Source of the DNA: CAZIGM01 sp964538675
GTDB taxonomy: Bacteria > Bacillota > Bacilli > Tepidibacillales > Tepidibacillaceae
Direction of reading: 5' to 3'
Length of the DNA stretch: 43,146 bases
Assembly: GCA_964538675.1 (NCBI GenBank)
Contig: CAZIGM010000011.1
Span: forward strand, 1-43,146
A model generated the notes under the pieces. That model made no database searches. It worked only from the letters and a program-made list of their open reading frames with translations, and was not told the DNA's origin. Both the position numbers and the translations under genes were made by a program. Shown here in pieces: positions 17,447 to 26,996 of this stretch. How positions within the stretch are numbered: position 1 is the stretch's first letter; every line of letters starts with the position of its first letter.

Positions 17447-19063
17447 TTAATTTGGTAAATTATTCGTAATTAAAACTTCTCTCTTAGATGACAACCATTG
17501 AACATTAGCACCTAATTGTTCACTTATAAAGCGTATTGGAACATAACTACGTCCGTCCTTTATTATAGCACCTTGATCCACTAAAATGTCTGTTCCATTA
17601 ATATTTACATAATTAGTATCAATCGGGAGTTTTATCGATAAATTATCCTTTTCATATATTACAGTTTTTGTAGCAGAATCCCAATTAACATAAGCACCCA
17701 GACTATTGCCTAATGCTCTAATAGGTACCATAGTTCTATTATTTTCGATAAAAGGAACAGCATCTAAAGGATAACTTTCATCATCAATCCACATATATCG
17801 TTGCCCTAATCTAAATTGAATAGTTTGTGTATCATTACTAAGCGGTGGATAAATATATTGTGAGTGAATTAAAACAATGCTACTATCTTCTTTGCTTTCT
17901 GTAGTAAAGTACCAAGTATTATCGTATATTTCTTTAACTTCATTCTCAGTTACCTCTAATTCAACTCTTACTTTATACGTTTTAGATAAATCTAAAGGTT
18001 TTTTGGGTATAATAATTATTTCTTGATCTAAATGCTCATCATTTCCTCCTGTAACTTCTGGAGAATTTAAATAAAAAGGAATTTCATTATTTTCTTCATC
18101 CCTTAAATCAACATGATTAACTGTAAGATTCAAATAATCATTTCCATAAATCCCAACTACAATTGGATATCCCACATTTATAGTAGATTCTGGATGGAAT
18201 CGCAAGGGATCAGGAGTCTCATTATCTATCCATGATATTGGAACGTTCTTTTGATTAGGACCAGGATATGCAACTAAACTAGTTTCTGGTTCTTTTTCAT
18301 TGCCAAAATTAAGAACATGATAATATTCGTTCATACCATACCCAAAATATTGATTATATGGTACTAGAAATGGAATTCTGTGATATGGTGCATCAAAAAG
18401 ACTATCAACTGCTCTTTGAATTGAAGGATCACTTTGATAACTTATATCTTCATATAGATTTCCATCAAAACCATAATAGTTCGCTCTTTCTAATACTGAT
18501 TCACCAAAAAAACCTTCAGTACCCTCTATTTGATTATGGGAGAATATATCTAAATTTGCTTGATAATCAGCATGCTTCTGGGCTGACATATTTAAAGAAC
18601 TATTAAATTCAAATAATGGTAAATCTAAAATATATCGGTAATCATTCGCATAATTAAGCGCTGTTAATTGTTTTTGGTTAGGATAAGGCAAAGATGCAAT
18701 AGATGGATTATCGATAGTAAAAGACCACGTTTTCTCTATAACATTTGTCCAATTTTCTAGTTTTAATATGGCCTTTACATCATTCTCATCTGATAAAATA
18801 TCTTCCGGAATTCCATAAAATGTTTCTCTTTCTTCGTCATATTTGACATCCATTACATTACCGTTTAACAAGAAGACTATACTTTCAACCTCATTATCTC
18901 CCAAAAAAACTGTCCAGCCAATCTCTGGCTTGTTTAATCCAATTATTCCTTGAGGATATGGTGAATAAAAATAGATAGAACTTCCAGCTTCTATATTTAC
19001 AGGCACAATAACTATTGAGATTAGTAGAGAAATTAAAACTAACAATAAAATATTCTTTTTCAC
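17447..19063 (-). CDS. Secreted CAP-domain protein with copper-amine-oxidase-like domain
   Basis: 538 residues with a signal peptide. A CAP/SCP domain (about 135-270: LNYANDYRYILDLPLFEFNS, SAQKHADYQ, FSHNQ, HRIPFL) is followed by an Ig-like region (about 275-395). The C-terminus is a copper-amine-oxidase N-terminal-like domain (about 415-538) with the repeated NNRTMVPIRALGNSLGA and KDGRSYVPIRFISEQLGA motifs. The last domain is common in wall-associated proteins of clostridia and does not itself imply oxidase activity. Probably a wall-located protein of unknown activity. Confidence 0.83.
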   Translation of the reverse strand: MKKNILLLVLISLLISIVIVPVNIEAGSSIYFYSPYPQGIIGLNKPEIGWTVFLGDNEVESIVFLLNGNVMDVKYDEERETFYGIPEDILSDENDVKAILKLENWTNVIEKTWSFTIDNPSIASLPYPNQKQLTALNYANDYRYILDLPLFEFNSSLNMSAQKHADYQANLDIFSHNQIEGTEGFFGESVLERANYYGFDGNLYEDISYQSDPSIQRAVDSLFDAPYHRIPFLVPYNQYFGYGMNEYYHVLNFGNEKEPETSLVAYPGPNQKNVPISWIDNETPDPLRFHPESTINVGYPIVVGIYGNDYLNLTVNHVDLRDEENNEIPFYLNSPEVTGGNDEHLDQEIIIIPKKPLDLSKTYKVRVELEVTENEVKEIYDNTWYFTTESKEDSSIVLIHSQYIYPPLSNDTQTIQFRLGQRYMWIDDESYPLDAVPFIENNRTMVPIRALGNSLGAYVNWDSATKTVIYEKDNLSIKLPIDTNYVNINGTDILVDQGAIIKDGRSYVPIRFISEQLGANVQWLSSKREVLITNNLPN

Positions 19064-19198
19064 TTTAGCTATTTTCCCCTCTCAAAAACTTTAATATATT
19101 ATATCACATGTTGTTAATACACTCCTAGCATCTATCCTAACACTTATTAGTAGGAATATTTAACTATATAATGTTATACTATTTTTTAAATTAAAAAA

Positions 19199-19231
19199 AC
19201 TTAAGAGAAAGCTTTAAACTTTCTCCTAAGT
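19199..19231 (-). terminator. Hairpin 3' of the 19332 gene
   Basis: Stem ACTTAAGAGAAAG/CTTTCTCCTAAGT with one mismatch. The minus strand continues into a run of seven Us, so it fits as terminator of the leftward membrane-protein gene. Confidence 0.65.
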
Positions 19232-19251
19232 AATTTTTAGTTGCTTTTTTG

Positions 19252-19286
19252 GGACTGTATTCCTACGTTTATACAGTCCTTTTTTT
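19252..19286 (+). terminator. Rightward terminator without an obvious gene
   Basis: Perfect 9-bp stem GGACTGTAT/ATACAGTCC (19252-19260 with 19271-19279) followed by T7 on the plus strand only. No rightward gene ends here, so it may end a small RNA or antisense transcript. Confidence 0.55.
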
Positions 19287-19288
19287 AT

Positions 19289-19330
19289 CTAAAGACGAAT
19301 TTTATTCAGATGAAGTTTCTGGATAAAATT
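19289..19330 (+). repeat. Dispersed repeat, copy D (degenerate)
   Basis: CTAAAGACGAATTTTATTCA followed by GATGAAGTTTCTGGATAAAATT. It matches the consensus of the copies at 9884 and 11166 with several changes. Confidence 0.5.
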
Positions 19331-19331
19331 A

Positions 19332-20225
19332 TTAAGCCTTTGAAGAAACCTTATCTGCAACCTTTTTACGGAAAGACATTTTTTCTTCAGACCATAAGTT
19401 TTCACGGAAAACAATTAATGCTATAAATACTAGAACTGAAATAATAGGTCCATAAGAGAACATTGATAATTCACCTGATGCCATAGAATCAAGATATGCA
19501 ACTGGTGTACCAGCTACTATTGAAATCAATGATGCTCCAATAGCTACAGGCAACACCCAATCTTTACGATAAAGAACTGCTACACATACTACACCGAACG
19601 CTATAGCACCAAACCAATTAATTGCCTGAACATATTCGTAAATCAATCCAGTGTTGATATTCATTTTTACCATTGCAACATGCGGTGCATCTGGAGCCAT
19701 TTTTTTAGATTGTAAACCTATACCAATAATTTTATTTAAAGAAGCATTACCATTCATAAATGTCATAACAAAAGCCATACCAAAAACAAAGCTAGTTACC
19801 CACAACTTGACGCTTGTTTTGTTTACATAAATCAAAAGTGTAAAGAATACAATAGCGTTTATAAAAAAGCTGATGAAATGAGCTGGTGCCAAGCCTACCA
19901 TCATAGGGAACATAGCAAGCATCCATCCACCCCATATACCCATAACACTACCTATAATACCAACAATAAATGCCCATTTTCTATTTAAAAAATAACCAAT
20001 TGATGATACAACTAATATAATTCCAACAAGCAACATAATTTCTGAAAAAACGGGTTGTTGATATGCTTGCAATACTGTTCCAGGAGCTTTACCAGCTTCA
20101 TAGAATCCTTTCAGTATATCATTGTAGTTTCCAAAAAGAAATTTAGTACTTAGTAAAGCTGTAGCGACACCAGCAATTAAAGTTACAAATCCTCCAACTA
20201 ACGATCTAGCATTAACATTAGACAC
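19332..20225 (-). CDS. Unknown multispanning membrane protein
   Basis: 297 residues with about eight hydrophobic helices and a basic C-terminus (MSFRKKVADKVSSKA). Between helices lies a loop with KKMAPDAPHVAMVKMNINTG. Start is GTG with GGAGGA upstream. It is monocistronic, with a leader of more than 300 bases if the predicted promoter is right. I recognise no family; an integral membrane transporter or sensor role cannot be chosen from sequence alone. Confidence 0.7.
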   Translation of the reverse strand: MSNVNARSLVGGFVTLIAGVATALLSTKFLFGNYNDILKGFYEAGKAPGTVLQAYQQPVFSEIMLLVGIILVVSSIGYFLNRKWAFIVGIIGSVMGIWGGWMLAMFPMMVGLAPAHFISFFINAIVFFTLLIYVNKTSVKLWVTSFVFGMAFVMTFMNGNASLNKIIGIGLQSKKMAPDAPHVAMVKMNINTGLIYEYVQAINWFGAIAFGVVCVAVLYRKDWVLPVAIGASLISIVAGTPVAYLDSMASGELSMFSYGPIISVLVFIALIVFRENLWSEEKMSFRKKVADKVSSKA

Positions 20226-20554
20226 GATATAATATCCTCCTTTAGATTCCTTTTATTTCTTTAGATTTCTTTTAGGTCTTACCATAAATCTACACAATCT
20301 TAATCACACTGTTTCTTAAAATTCAGTTAAAATCAAGGTAGTCTGTAAATCTTCATTTTAATCATTGATACAATAGCACGTATTTTAAAAAAAATATTTT
20401 TAAAAATATGTACTATAAAGAATATTATTTCTTCTAATTATCACCAACCCTTCCATCTAAGTTGTTGTTTAAAATTTACCGCAAATATTACGGCAGATAT
20501 CTACAAACTATCAAAAGATAGCAAGTATACTTAGTTGTCCAACTTTTTAGGTAC
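20226..20554 (-). other. Long untranslated leader region
   Basis: No open frame with a ribosome site is seen between the candidate promoter and the GTG start. The segment contains an imperfect stem CCGTAA/TTGCGG near 20479-20493 and an A/T-rich run near 20385-20405. A riboswitch or attenuator is possible but matches no class I can name. Confidence 0.35.
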
Positions 20555-20586
20555 AGTATAATCTCTTTGCGATGCTTAATAGTCAA
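20555..20586 (-). promoter_or_regulatory. Putative promoter of the 19332 gene
   Basis: TTGACT (20586-20581) and TATACT (20560-20555) on the minus strand. The boxes are good but the spacer is 20 bases, longer than ideal. Confidence 0.35.
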
Positions 20587-20814
20587 CTCTATTATCTAAT
20601 ATTCAATAATACTATTTTTAGAATTAATATCTAATTTATATTTGATTTTTTACCCGTTTTTTCACCCATACTACCTCTAAAATAAAGCTTGTATATACTA
20701 AAGTCAACGGATTAATATGACAATTTAGTGTCAAATGAAATAAGAAGCATTTTTTCCCCTATTATTGTCTATTTGTTCACTAATTTGTCACATTCAAGCA
20801 ATATTAAGTCTAAA
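20587..20814. other. AT-rich intergenic region without visible genes
   Basis: Between the leftward membrane gene's promoter and the MFS gene terminator. No open frame, hairpin or repeat was recognised. Confidence 0.5.
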
Positions 20815-20849
20815 AAAATATAGCAACTTCAAAAAAACTGAAGTTGCTA
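20814..20849 (-). terminator. Rho-independent terminator of the MFS gene
   Basis: 11-bp stem TAGCAACTTCA/TGAAGTTGCTA (20821-20831 with 20839-20849). The minus strand runs into seven Us after two further bases. Confidence 0.85.
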
Positions 20850-20884
20850 TACTAAACACATATTAAATTCTCCATCAACCTAAA

Positions 20885-22126
20885 TCAATTTCTATTCTTA
20901 TTGTCTGGATAAATATTATTAGCGTACATTGTTTTTTCTTTTATATACTTATTAACAGACCTTTTAACTAATAAACTATTCAATACTAACAAGCCAGCAG
21001 TCATCAAAAATACTCCATTAAATCCTATAAAACCTGCTAATATTCCACCTATTATTGGACCTAACAAGTTTCCAAGAAAAATTGCACTGCTACTATAGGA
21101 AAACGAAATACTTTCCATTCCTTTTGGAGCGAATTTTTTTATAATAGAGTTTACAGATGGGAGTAATCCCCCCAGTGTAAAACCAAGCAAGAACCTCCAA
21201 AACATTAATTCCCATACATTATCTGAGAATCCCTGTGGAATAAATAGGATAGCTGCTCCAATCATTGAATAATATAGTATTTTTTCCGAGCCATACTTAT
21301 CACCCAATTTTCCTAATCGTGGTGCAGAAAACACATTGGTAAAGCCCGCTGCTGCAGCAATTAACCCAGCAAAAAAAGATATTTTACCACCGGGTGGATT
21401 TAATTCAATTACAAATAGAGAAAGTATTGGATTTATACTCATAATCGCAAATTGTAATATAAATGAAACAGAAAAAACCGCAAGCAAAGGTTTAGTATAG
21501 GCAATTTTTTTAAAGTCTTCAAACATACTTCTACTCGTATTGCTTTTATCTGGAACAAATTCTTCTCTTACAAAAAAAAGAACTATTAACGATGCTACAA
21601 ATAATAAAAAGCCCGTAAAAATAAATATTTGATTATAAGTTATATATTCAGCTAAAATTCCACCATATAAAGGTCCAATAATTGTACCTGCAACTGCTCC
21701 CGAATTCAGAAGACCTAGAGCATACCCTGTTTTCTCCCTAGGAGTATTAGTGGCAACTAACGCTATAGATGCTGGATTAAATCCAACAACTAAACCATTT
21801 ATTAAACGTAATAAAAACAATTGATAAACATTTGTAGCAAACCCCATTAAAATTGTAACCAATGCCATACCAAAACCAGATCTTAATATCATGATTTTAC
21901 GTCCATACTTGTCTGCTAATTTACCCCATAAAGGCGCAACAAGAAATGCTGTAAAAAAATTAATACCAAAAATTAAACCTGACCACTTACTTATATCTTT
22001 TTGTGATTCTATTCCCATGTTTTGTTCAATATGTAAGGGTAAAAATGGCATAATTGATGACATTGCTGCCATTAAAATAAATCCTGCCCCCCAAAGTATA
22101 TATAAATTCTTTTTCCACTGCTCCAT
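20885..22126 (-). CDS. MFS multidrug-type efflux transporter
   Basis: 413 residues with 12 predicted helices in two halves. The signature loop GKLADKYGRKIMILRSG lies between helices 2 and 3, with a second copy, RLGKLGDKYGSEKILYYS, in the C-terminal half, and a motif-C-like stretch ALGLLNSGAVAGTIIGPLYG in helix 5. This is the drug:H+ antiporter (MdtG/YfmO-like) group in the plasma membrane. Substrate not determinable. GGGAG upstream of the ATG, own terminator, so monocistronic. Confidence 0.87.
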   Translation of the reverse strand: MEQWKKNLYILWGAGFILMAAMSSIMPFLPLHIEQNMGIESQKDISKWSGLIFGINFFTAFLVAPLWGKLADKYGRKIMILRSGFGMALVTILMGFATNVYQLFLLRLINGLVVGFNPASIALVATNTPREKTGYALGLLNSGAVAGTIIGPLYGGILAEYITYNQIFIFTGFLLFVASLIVLFFVREEFVPDKSNTSRSMFEDFKKIAYTKPLLAVFSVSFILQFAIMSINPILSLFVIELNPPGGKISFFAGLIAAAAGFTNVFSAPRLGKLGDKYGSEKILYYSMIGAAILFIPQGFSDNVWELMFWRFLLGFTLGGLLPSVNSIIKKFAPKGMESISFSYSSSAIFLGNLLGPIIGGILAGFIGFNGVFLMTAGLLVLNSLLVKRSVNKYIKEKTMYANNIYPDNKNRN

Positions 22127-22184
22127 ATTATTGCTCCCAAACTTCTTATAATTTACAATTATACGTTATAACTAAACAAAAAAC

Positions 22185-22229
22185 GGTATCCTATTATCGG
22201 ATTAAATTATATCCATTCAATAGAATACC
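22185..22229 (-). terminator. Terminator of ylbG
   Basis: Stem GGTATCCTATT/AATAGAATACC with a single mismatch. The minus strand then carries GTTTTTTG. Confidence 0.65.
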
Positions 22230-22257
22230 TTATGAATTATTTGTTTAATTGTTAACT

Positions 22258-22497
22258 TTAAGTAACATTATTCATGAAAAAATTATTCACTTCAATATTT
22301 AAAGATATATCTACTTTATTAACAAAGTTAAGTTTTTCTATCTGTACAATCTTGTTTTCATATTCAGACTTATCAGTATATAAAATTGCATATTTTAATC
22401 TTTTTGACATATAAATCAAATTACCAAACCGCTCTAGATTTTTAACAGGTCTTATGTCATTGACCCAAACGATTAAACCTATTCTATATGGAAACAT
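22258..22497 (-). CDS. ylbG: YlbG family (UPF0298/DUF2129) protein
   Basis: 79 residues: RIGLIVWVNDIRPVKNLERF, GNLIYMSKRLKYAILYTD and FVNKVDIS match the YlbG pattern closely, and the length is usual for the family. Cytoplasmic; function unknown. In Bacillus the gene is linked to ylbF and related genes, but here it stands alone between an MFS gene and a helicase pair. AGAGGGG precedes the ATG. Confidence 0.85.
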   Translation of the reverse strand: MFPYRIGLIVWVNDIRPVKNLERFGNLIYMSKRLKYAILYTDKSEYENKIVQIEKLNFVNKVDISLNIEVNNFFMNNVT

Positions 22498-22585
22498 AAA
22501 AACAGTCCCCTCTATCTTTTTATAAATATTAAAGAAATACTATCATTTATAAGGTAATTAATCAAGAATCTCTCTGTGTATTATA

Positions 22586-24214
22586 TTAAAAACTATTTAC
22601 TATACTAAATCCTCTATACCTGAAAATATTATTGTTATCTAACTCTTCCCATGTGTTATTAATCGGTACATTATTGATTGTATTTAATTCAGACCATATT
22701 TTCTTTTCTGGATAAATACCTTGAGAATTCAGTTCTTTTATTAATTCATCAAAGTTTGATTTCCTTATTATTAAATTTTTGGAATCAATTTCACCAATTA
22801 TCCATTTCTCAAATCTTTTTTGATTTTTAATATCTTTGGCTATTGATTCGGAAGAGCACTTCATTATTCTAACATCGAGAAAAGATATTAAACCATAACT
22901 ATTCGACCAATCACTTATAGCTTTCATTATATTTTCATCAATAGGATTAGCACTGTAACTTTCTAAAAAGTTTATTATATCTTCTTTTAAAAGACCTGAC
23001 TCTAAACCATTTAAAATCGTGTCTCTAGAAATAACATATTTATTAATATAATCATATTTATCCAGTTTAGAGATTTTTTCTATTATAAGTCTTAAATTAT
23101 GAGGGAATGTGTATGGAACAAGTAGTTCATAATTAGGTTGGACGTAAAAATACTTCGTTTCTCCATTTTCCGTTTCAATCCATTTAAAAAAAACTTGTTC
23201 ACTATCATCATATTTTTGTATCCAACCAAAAGCATATAATGAATTAATTATCTCTTTTTCTGCTCTAATCAATATTTCTTGGGCAATGGGTCTATTTAGT
23301 AATCTGGATAAATCACTCGCGATTTTAGTAAAAGAAAACCATTTATTCTTTGGTAAATTAAATAAAAAATAAAATATATGCTGTATTAATAAATCTGAAG
23401 ATTTAAAACATGAACATATTATTTGTTCTAAGATATACCTTCTACCTATACTGTTTGCATTATGCCATTTTGCAATTCTTTCAGCTGAAATTATTTCTTT
23501 AGAAAGGTCTATTAACTCTAAGGTATCTGCAATGGTAAATAATAAATATATATTCTTTAAATCACTCTTTTCTAAATTCGCTAAATTTATATTTTTCCTA
23601 ATAGGAAAACTTGAAATACTACTGTTTTCTATTTCTAATCGATTAGTTATTTTATTTATATATTTTTTAGATATGTTTTTCTCCTTATAAATAGACTTAA
23701 TTTCTAATTGTAAAAAAACTAAAAATCTATATAAATCTTCTTCTAATAAATCATTAGGTTTATTTTTCTCAACAGAATTTAATACCGATTCTTCTTTTTG
23801 ATTTATAATTAACTCGTATGTAAAGTACTTATGCCAAATCAGAAATAAATTTTCTGGTATAACAAAATAAATATTAGCCCATTCTTTCTCTAACAAATAT
23901 ATAATTCCTTTTTTCTTTAATTTATTAATTCCCTCCTCGAACTTAGTTCGAGAAATTTCTCCATTTAAATTATGAAGTTTCCTATAAGCTAAGGGCTCAT
24001 CAGGTATCTGTAAAATAAAATATGATAATACCTCTTTTTCTTCTCTTGTCATACTATTATATATTTTATCTAAATTATCATAATTTATTAACCATTCATC
24101 TAAAGCATCTACAATCTCATTTGGTGCCTTGCTATTTATATTTAATTTATGTTCTTCTAATATTTTTTTTAAAATAGAAGGTGATAACTGTTCAAGATAT
24201 AATTTTAATAGCAT
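22586..24214 (-). CDS. XPB-partner protein with helicase_C_3-type domain
   Basis: 542 residues. The N-terminal half is winged-helix-like (SIL..ILEEHKLNINSKAPNEIV, then MTREEKEVLSYFI). The C-terminal half (about 355-500: YFYVQPNYELLVPYTFPHNL, then a long helical stretch ending FDELIKELNSQGIYP) resembles the XPB/Ssl2 N-terminal domain family. No nuclease PD-(D/E)XK motif was seen. It overlaps the XPB gene by 10 bases and sits downstream of it, a pairing seen in other bacteria, so the two proteins probably form a complex in DNA repair. Confidence 0.75.
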   Translation of the reverse strand: MLLKLYLEQLSPSILKKILEEHKLNINSKAPNEIVDALDEWLINYDNLDKIYNSMTREEKEVLSYFILQIPDEPLAYRKLHNLNGEISRTKFEEGINKLKKKGIIYLLEKEWANIYFVIPENLFLIWHKYFTYELIINQKEESVLNSVEKNKPNDLLEEDLYRFLVFLQLEIKSIYKEKNISKKYINKITNRLEIENSSISSFPIRKNINLANLEKSDLKNIYLLFTIADTLELIDLSKEIISAERIAKWHNANSIGRRYILEQIICSCFKSSDLLIQHIFYFLFNLPKNKWFSFTKIASDLSRLLNRPIAQEILIRAEKEIINSLYAFGWIQKYDDSEQVFFKWIETENGETKYFYVQPNYELLVPYTFPHNLRLIIEKISKLDKYDYINKYVISRDTILNGLESGLLKEDIINFLESYSANPIDENIMKAISDWSNSYGLISFLDVRIMKCSSESIAKDIKNQKRFEKWIIGEIDSKNLIIRKSNFDELIKELNSQGIYPEKKIWSELNTINNVPINNTWEELDNNNIFRYRGFSIVNSF

Positions 24215-25902
24215 GGCTCTCCCTTTCTTTTATTGAATACGTATTCCTTTACTTTATAATCATATCCTTGTTCAACTAAAAATATTTGCCGTTTCATAGC
24301 ATATTCTTGATCTATTGTATTTTCACTAACTAAAGTATAGAAATATGCTTGATTATCTTTTTTAGGTCTCAATATTCTTCCTAATCGCTGGGCCTCTTCC
24401 TGCCTTGACCCAAATGCACCTGAAACTTGAATAGCAACATTCGCATCCGGAAGATCTATAGCAAAATTTGCAACTTTTGAAACAACTAAAATTTTAATTT
24501 CACCTTCTCTAAATTTTTTATATATTTCATCCCGTTCCTTTTGTTTTATTTTCCCCGTTATTATTGGAGTTTTCAACTCTAATGCTATTTTCTCTAATTG
24601 CTCAATATACTGACCAATAATTAGAATAGAATCATATTTATGCACCGAAATTAATTGTTTAATGACATCTATTTTTAAAGGGTTTGAAGCAGCTATTTTA
24701 TATTTATGCCTTTTATTTGCTGTATAATAAATATTTTTCCACTGGTCAGTTAATGGTAATCTAATTTCAACACATTTAGCTGAAGCAATCCATCCTTGAT
24801 CTTCAATTTGAATCCATGGAATATCAAACCTTTTTGGTCCTAGCAGAGTAAATACTTCTTCTTCTTTTTTGTCTTCTCTGACTAAAGTGGCAGTTAAACC
24901 TAATCTTTTTTTTGCTTGAATATTTGCTGTATGTCTAAAAACAGGTGCTGGTAATAAATGAACCTCATCATATATTATTAGTCCCCAATTTCTTTCTTGA
25001 AACAATATCATATTAGAGAAGTCACTATTTTTATTCGAACGATGAGTTAGTATTTGATATGTTGCTACAGTTACAGGCTTTACTTCCTTAATGTTTCCTG
25101 TATATTCCCCTACTTCTTCTGATGTAAGATTTGTTTTGTCTAATATTTCATTAATCCATTGTCTTACAGCTGTTGTACTGCTTGTCAAAATTAAAGTTTC
25201 TGTTGTTAGCTTACTCATAATACCTAAACCTATTATTGTTTTTCCACAACCACAAGGTAGAACTAAAACACCACTTCCTCCTAAAACTGTTCCATCTGCA
25301 TAAAATGAAGATATAGCTTCCTTTTGATAATTTCTTAGTCTAAATACTTTTCCAGAGTTACTAATTGATAAAAACGATATCAATAATGGTTCTCCTTCGT
25401 TATACCCTACCAAATCTTTGATTGGATATCCGATTTTCATAATTTCCCGTTTAAAATCCCCTCTAAACTCTTTAGAAATAACCAAACTATTTCCATCTAA
25501 TCTTTCTTCAATATATGGCTTTAAAGATGAATAACTTAGAAAATCTTTAATTATACTAGAATCTTTCGATTTACATATTAATTTATTGCCATACCTTTCT
25601 AAGCTTAGTAGATTATAACGATTAATACTCTCATTAATTTTTTTTCTAATTTTTGAGGGTATTTGAAATTTACTATACTGTTCTAAAACGCCTAATATAT
25701 AATTTGCATTTATGTTGTTAGCTGCAGCATTCCATAATGATAGTGAACTAATTTTATACGTATGTATATAATCCGGACTTTTTATCAATTCAGCAAATAA
25801 AATAATTTTATTTCTTACTGCTTCAAATTGTGGGTTTAAAACCTCTAATAATAATGACCCATCACTCTGAATAATTAAGGGATTTTCTGTTCTGGTATAC
25901 AT
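24205..25902 (-). CDS. XPB-type DNA repair helicase
   Basis: Superfamily 2 helicase of 565 residues related to archaeal and eukaryotic XPB. An N-terminal domain (about 1-170) is followed by motif I LPCGCGKT, motif II DEVH, motif III GLTATLVRED (holding the RED motif typical of XPB), a damage-recognition/thumb region and motif VI EAQRLGRILRPKK. Unwinds DNA 3' to 5' in known family members. GAGGTG lies before the ATG. It lies 60 bases after the terminator of the osmoprotectant operon, so it needs its own promoter in that gap; none was clear. Confidence 0.87.
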   Translation of the reverse strand: MYTRTENPLIIQSDGSLLLEVLNPQFEAVRNKIILFAELIKSPDYIHTYKISSLSLWNAAANNINANYILGVLEQYSKFQIPSKIRKKINESINRYNLLSLERYGNKLICKSKDSSIIKDFLSYSSLKPYIEERLDGNSLVISKEFRGDFKREIMKIGYPIKDLVGYNEGEPLLISFLSISNSGKVFRLRNYQKEAISSFYADGTVLGGSGVLVLPCGCGKTIIGLGIMSKLTTETLILTSSTTAVRQWINEILDKTNLTSEEVGEYTGNIKEVKPVTVATYQILTHRSNKNSDFSNMILFQERNWGLIIYDEVHLLPAPVFRHTANIQAKKRLGLTATLVREDKKEEEVFTLLGPKRFDIPWIQIEDQGWIASAKCVEIRLPLTDQWKNIYYTANKRHKYKIAASNPLKIDVIKQLISVHKYDSILIIGQYIEQLEKIALELKTPIITGKIKQKERDEIYKKFREGEIKILVVSKVANFAIDLPDANVAIQVSGAFGSRQEEAQRLGRILRPKKDNQAYFYTLVSENTIDQEYAMKRQIFLVEQGYDYKVKEYVFNKRKGEPCY

Positions 25903-25960
25903 CTTAATTCACCTCATGTATATCATGAGTAAAAAAAAGATATTCTATGTGTAAATAAAC

Positions 25961-25994
25961 AAAAAAAGGCTGACTCATGATTTGTGAGTCAACC
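25961..25994 (-). terminator. Terminator of the opu operon
   Basis: Stem GGCTGACTCA/TGAGTCAACC with one mismatch, followed on the minus strand by seven Us. Confidence 0.8.
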
Positions 25995-26012
25995 CTTTCT
26001 TACCTTGAAGTA

Positions 26013-26900
26013 TTATTTTCCTAACATTTCATTTACTTTATCTTGGTTATTATCAATCCACTCTTGAGCTAATTGTTCAGGTTTTGCGCCTTCATCTAAT
26101 CCAAGAATCATTGACTCTATATCTCCAACTGAAATGCTCCAATTACTTAAGAATTCATAAGCCTCTGGTGCTCTATCTTTTAGATCAGTTGAAGTTAATA
26201 CATGTACTTCTTGAGTTTTAAAATATTCGTTTGCATCTGGAATAACCTTTAAATCCCAATTTGCAAACATTGAATGAGGACGCCATCCTAAGAATAGAAC
26301 GGGCTCTTCGTTTGCTATATTTTTTGTAGCTTGAGTTAACATAGCAGTTTCACTTGAAGTAATATATTCTAAGTCAAGGTCATATACTTCAATCATCTCA
26401 CGAGAAGTTGCTGTCATTCCTGCACCTTCATCAATACCATATATTTTCCCATCAAACAAATCTTCATTACCTTTTATTCCTTCAACAGTATCTATATCAA
26501 CATATTTTGGAACAACCCAACCTAATTCACCATCATAATAACTTACTGCTACATCATCAATGTTTTCACCATATTCATCCATGTAACTCTTATGTGTGTC
26601 CGGTAACCAAGAGTCCATAAAAACATTAATATCCCCTCTTGATAGCCCTGCAAATACAATCCCTACATCCGCATCTTGTAATTTAACATCATATCCCATG
26701 TCTGTTAATAATATATTTACAATATGACTTGGAATTAATGTGCTCGTCCAAGGTGTAACTCCTATTACAATTTTTTCTTTTTCTTGTTCATTCTCATTTG
26801 GAGTAGCATTACCCTCTTCATTTTCTCCAGTTGAACATCCAATTAATGCAGTTGAAAAAACCAATAATACAATTAAACTAAACTTTAAAAATTTTCTCAT
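26013..26900 (-). CDS. opuAC: Glycine betaine/proline-betaine binding lipoprotein
   Basis: 295 residues: lipobox LIGCS, acidic linker, then an OpuAC-type substrate-binding domain. Trp-bearing segments expected to form the aromatic cage are present: VTPWTSTL, MDSWLPDTHK and FLGWRPHSMF. The protein should be lipid-anchored on the outer face of the membrane and deliver betaine-type osmoprotectants to the permease encoded upstream. AAGGAG precedes the ATG; 96 bases separate it from the permease gene. Last gene of the operon, with its terminator. Confidence 0.88.
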   Translation of the reverse strand: MRKFLKFSLIVLLVFSTALIGCSTGENEEGNATPNENEQEKEKIVIGVTPWTSTLIPSHIVNILLTDMGYDVKLQDADVGIVFAGLSRGDINVFMDSWLPDTHKSYMDEYGENIDDVAVSYYDGELGWVVPKYVDIDTVEGIKGNEDLFDGKIYGIDEGAGMTATSREMIEVYDLDLEYITSSETAMLTQATKNIANEEPVLFLGWRPHSMFANWDLKVIPDANEYFKTQEVHVLTSTDLKDRAPEAYEFLSNWSISVGDIESMILGLDEGAKPEQLAQEWIDNNQDKVNEMLGK

Positions 26901-26996
26901 ACTTACACTCCTTTTTTTATTTTTATTTTATAATTATTAACCTTATTAAAACGATTCAAAAAGATTAATATTGATAAATGAAATTCATAAAATATA

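Noticed and set aside
18236..18256. GAACGTTC palindrome as a LexA box
   Set aside because: It lies inside the CAP-protein coding region and lacks the four-base spacer of LexA sites.
17447..19063. Copper amine oxidase enzyme
   Set aside because: Only the N-terminal-like substrate-independent wall domain is present; no TPQ catalytic domain.
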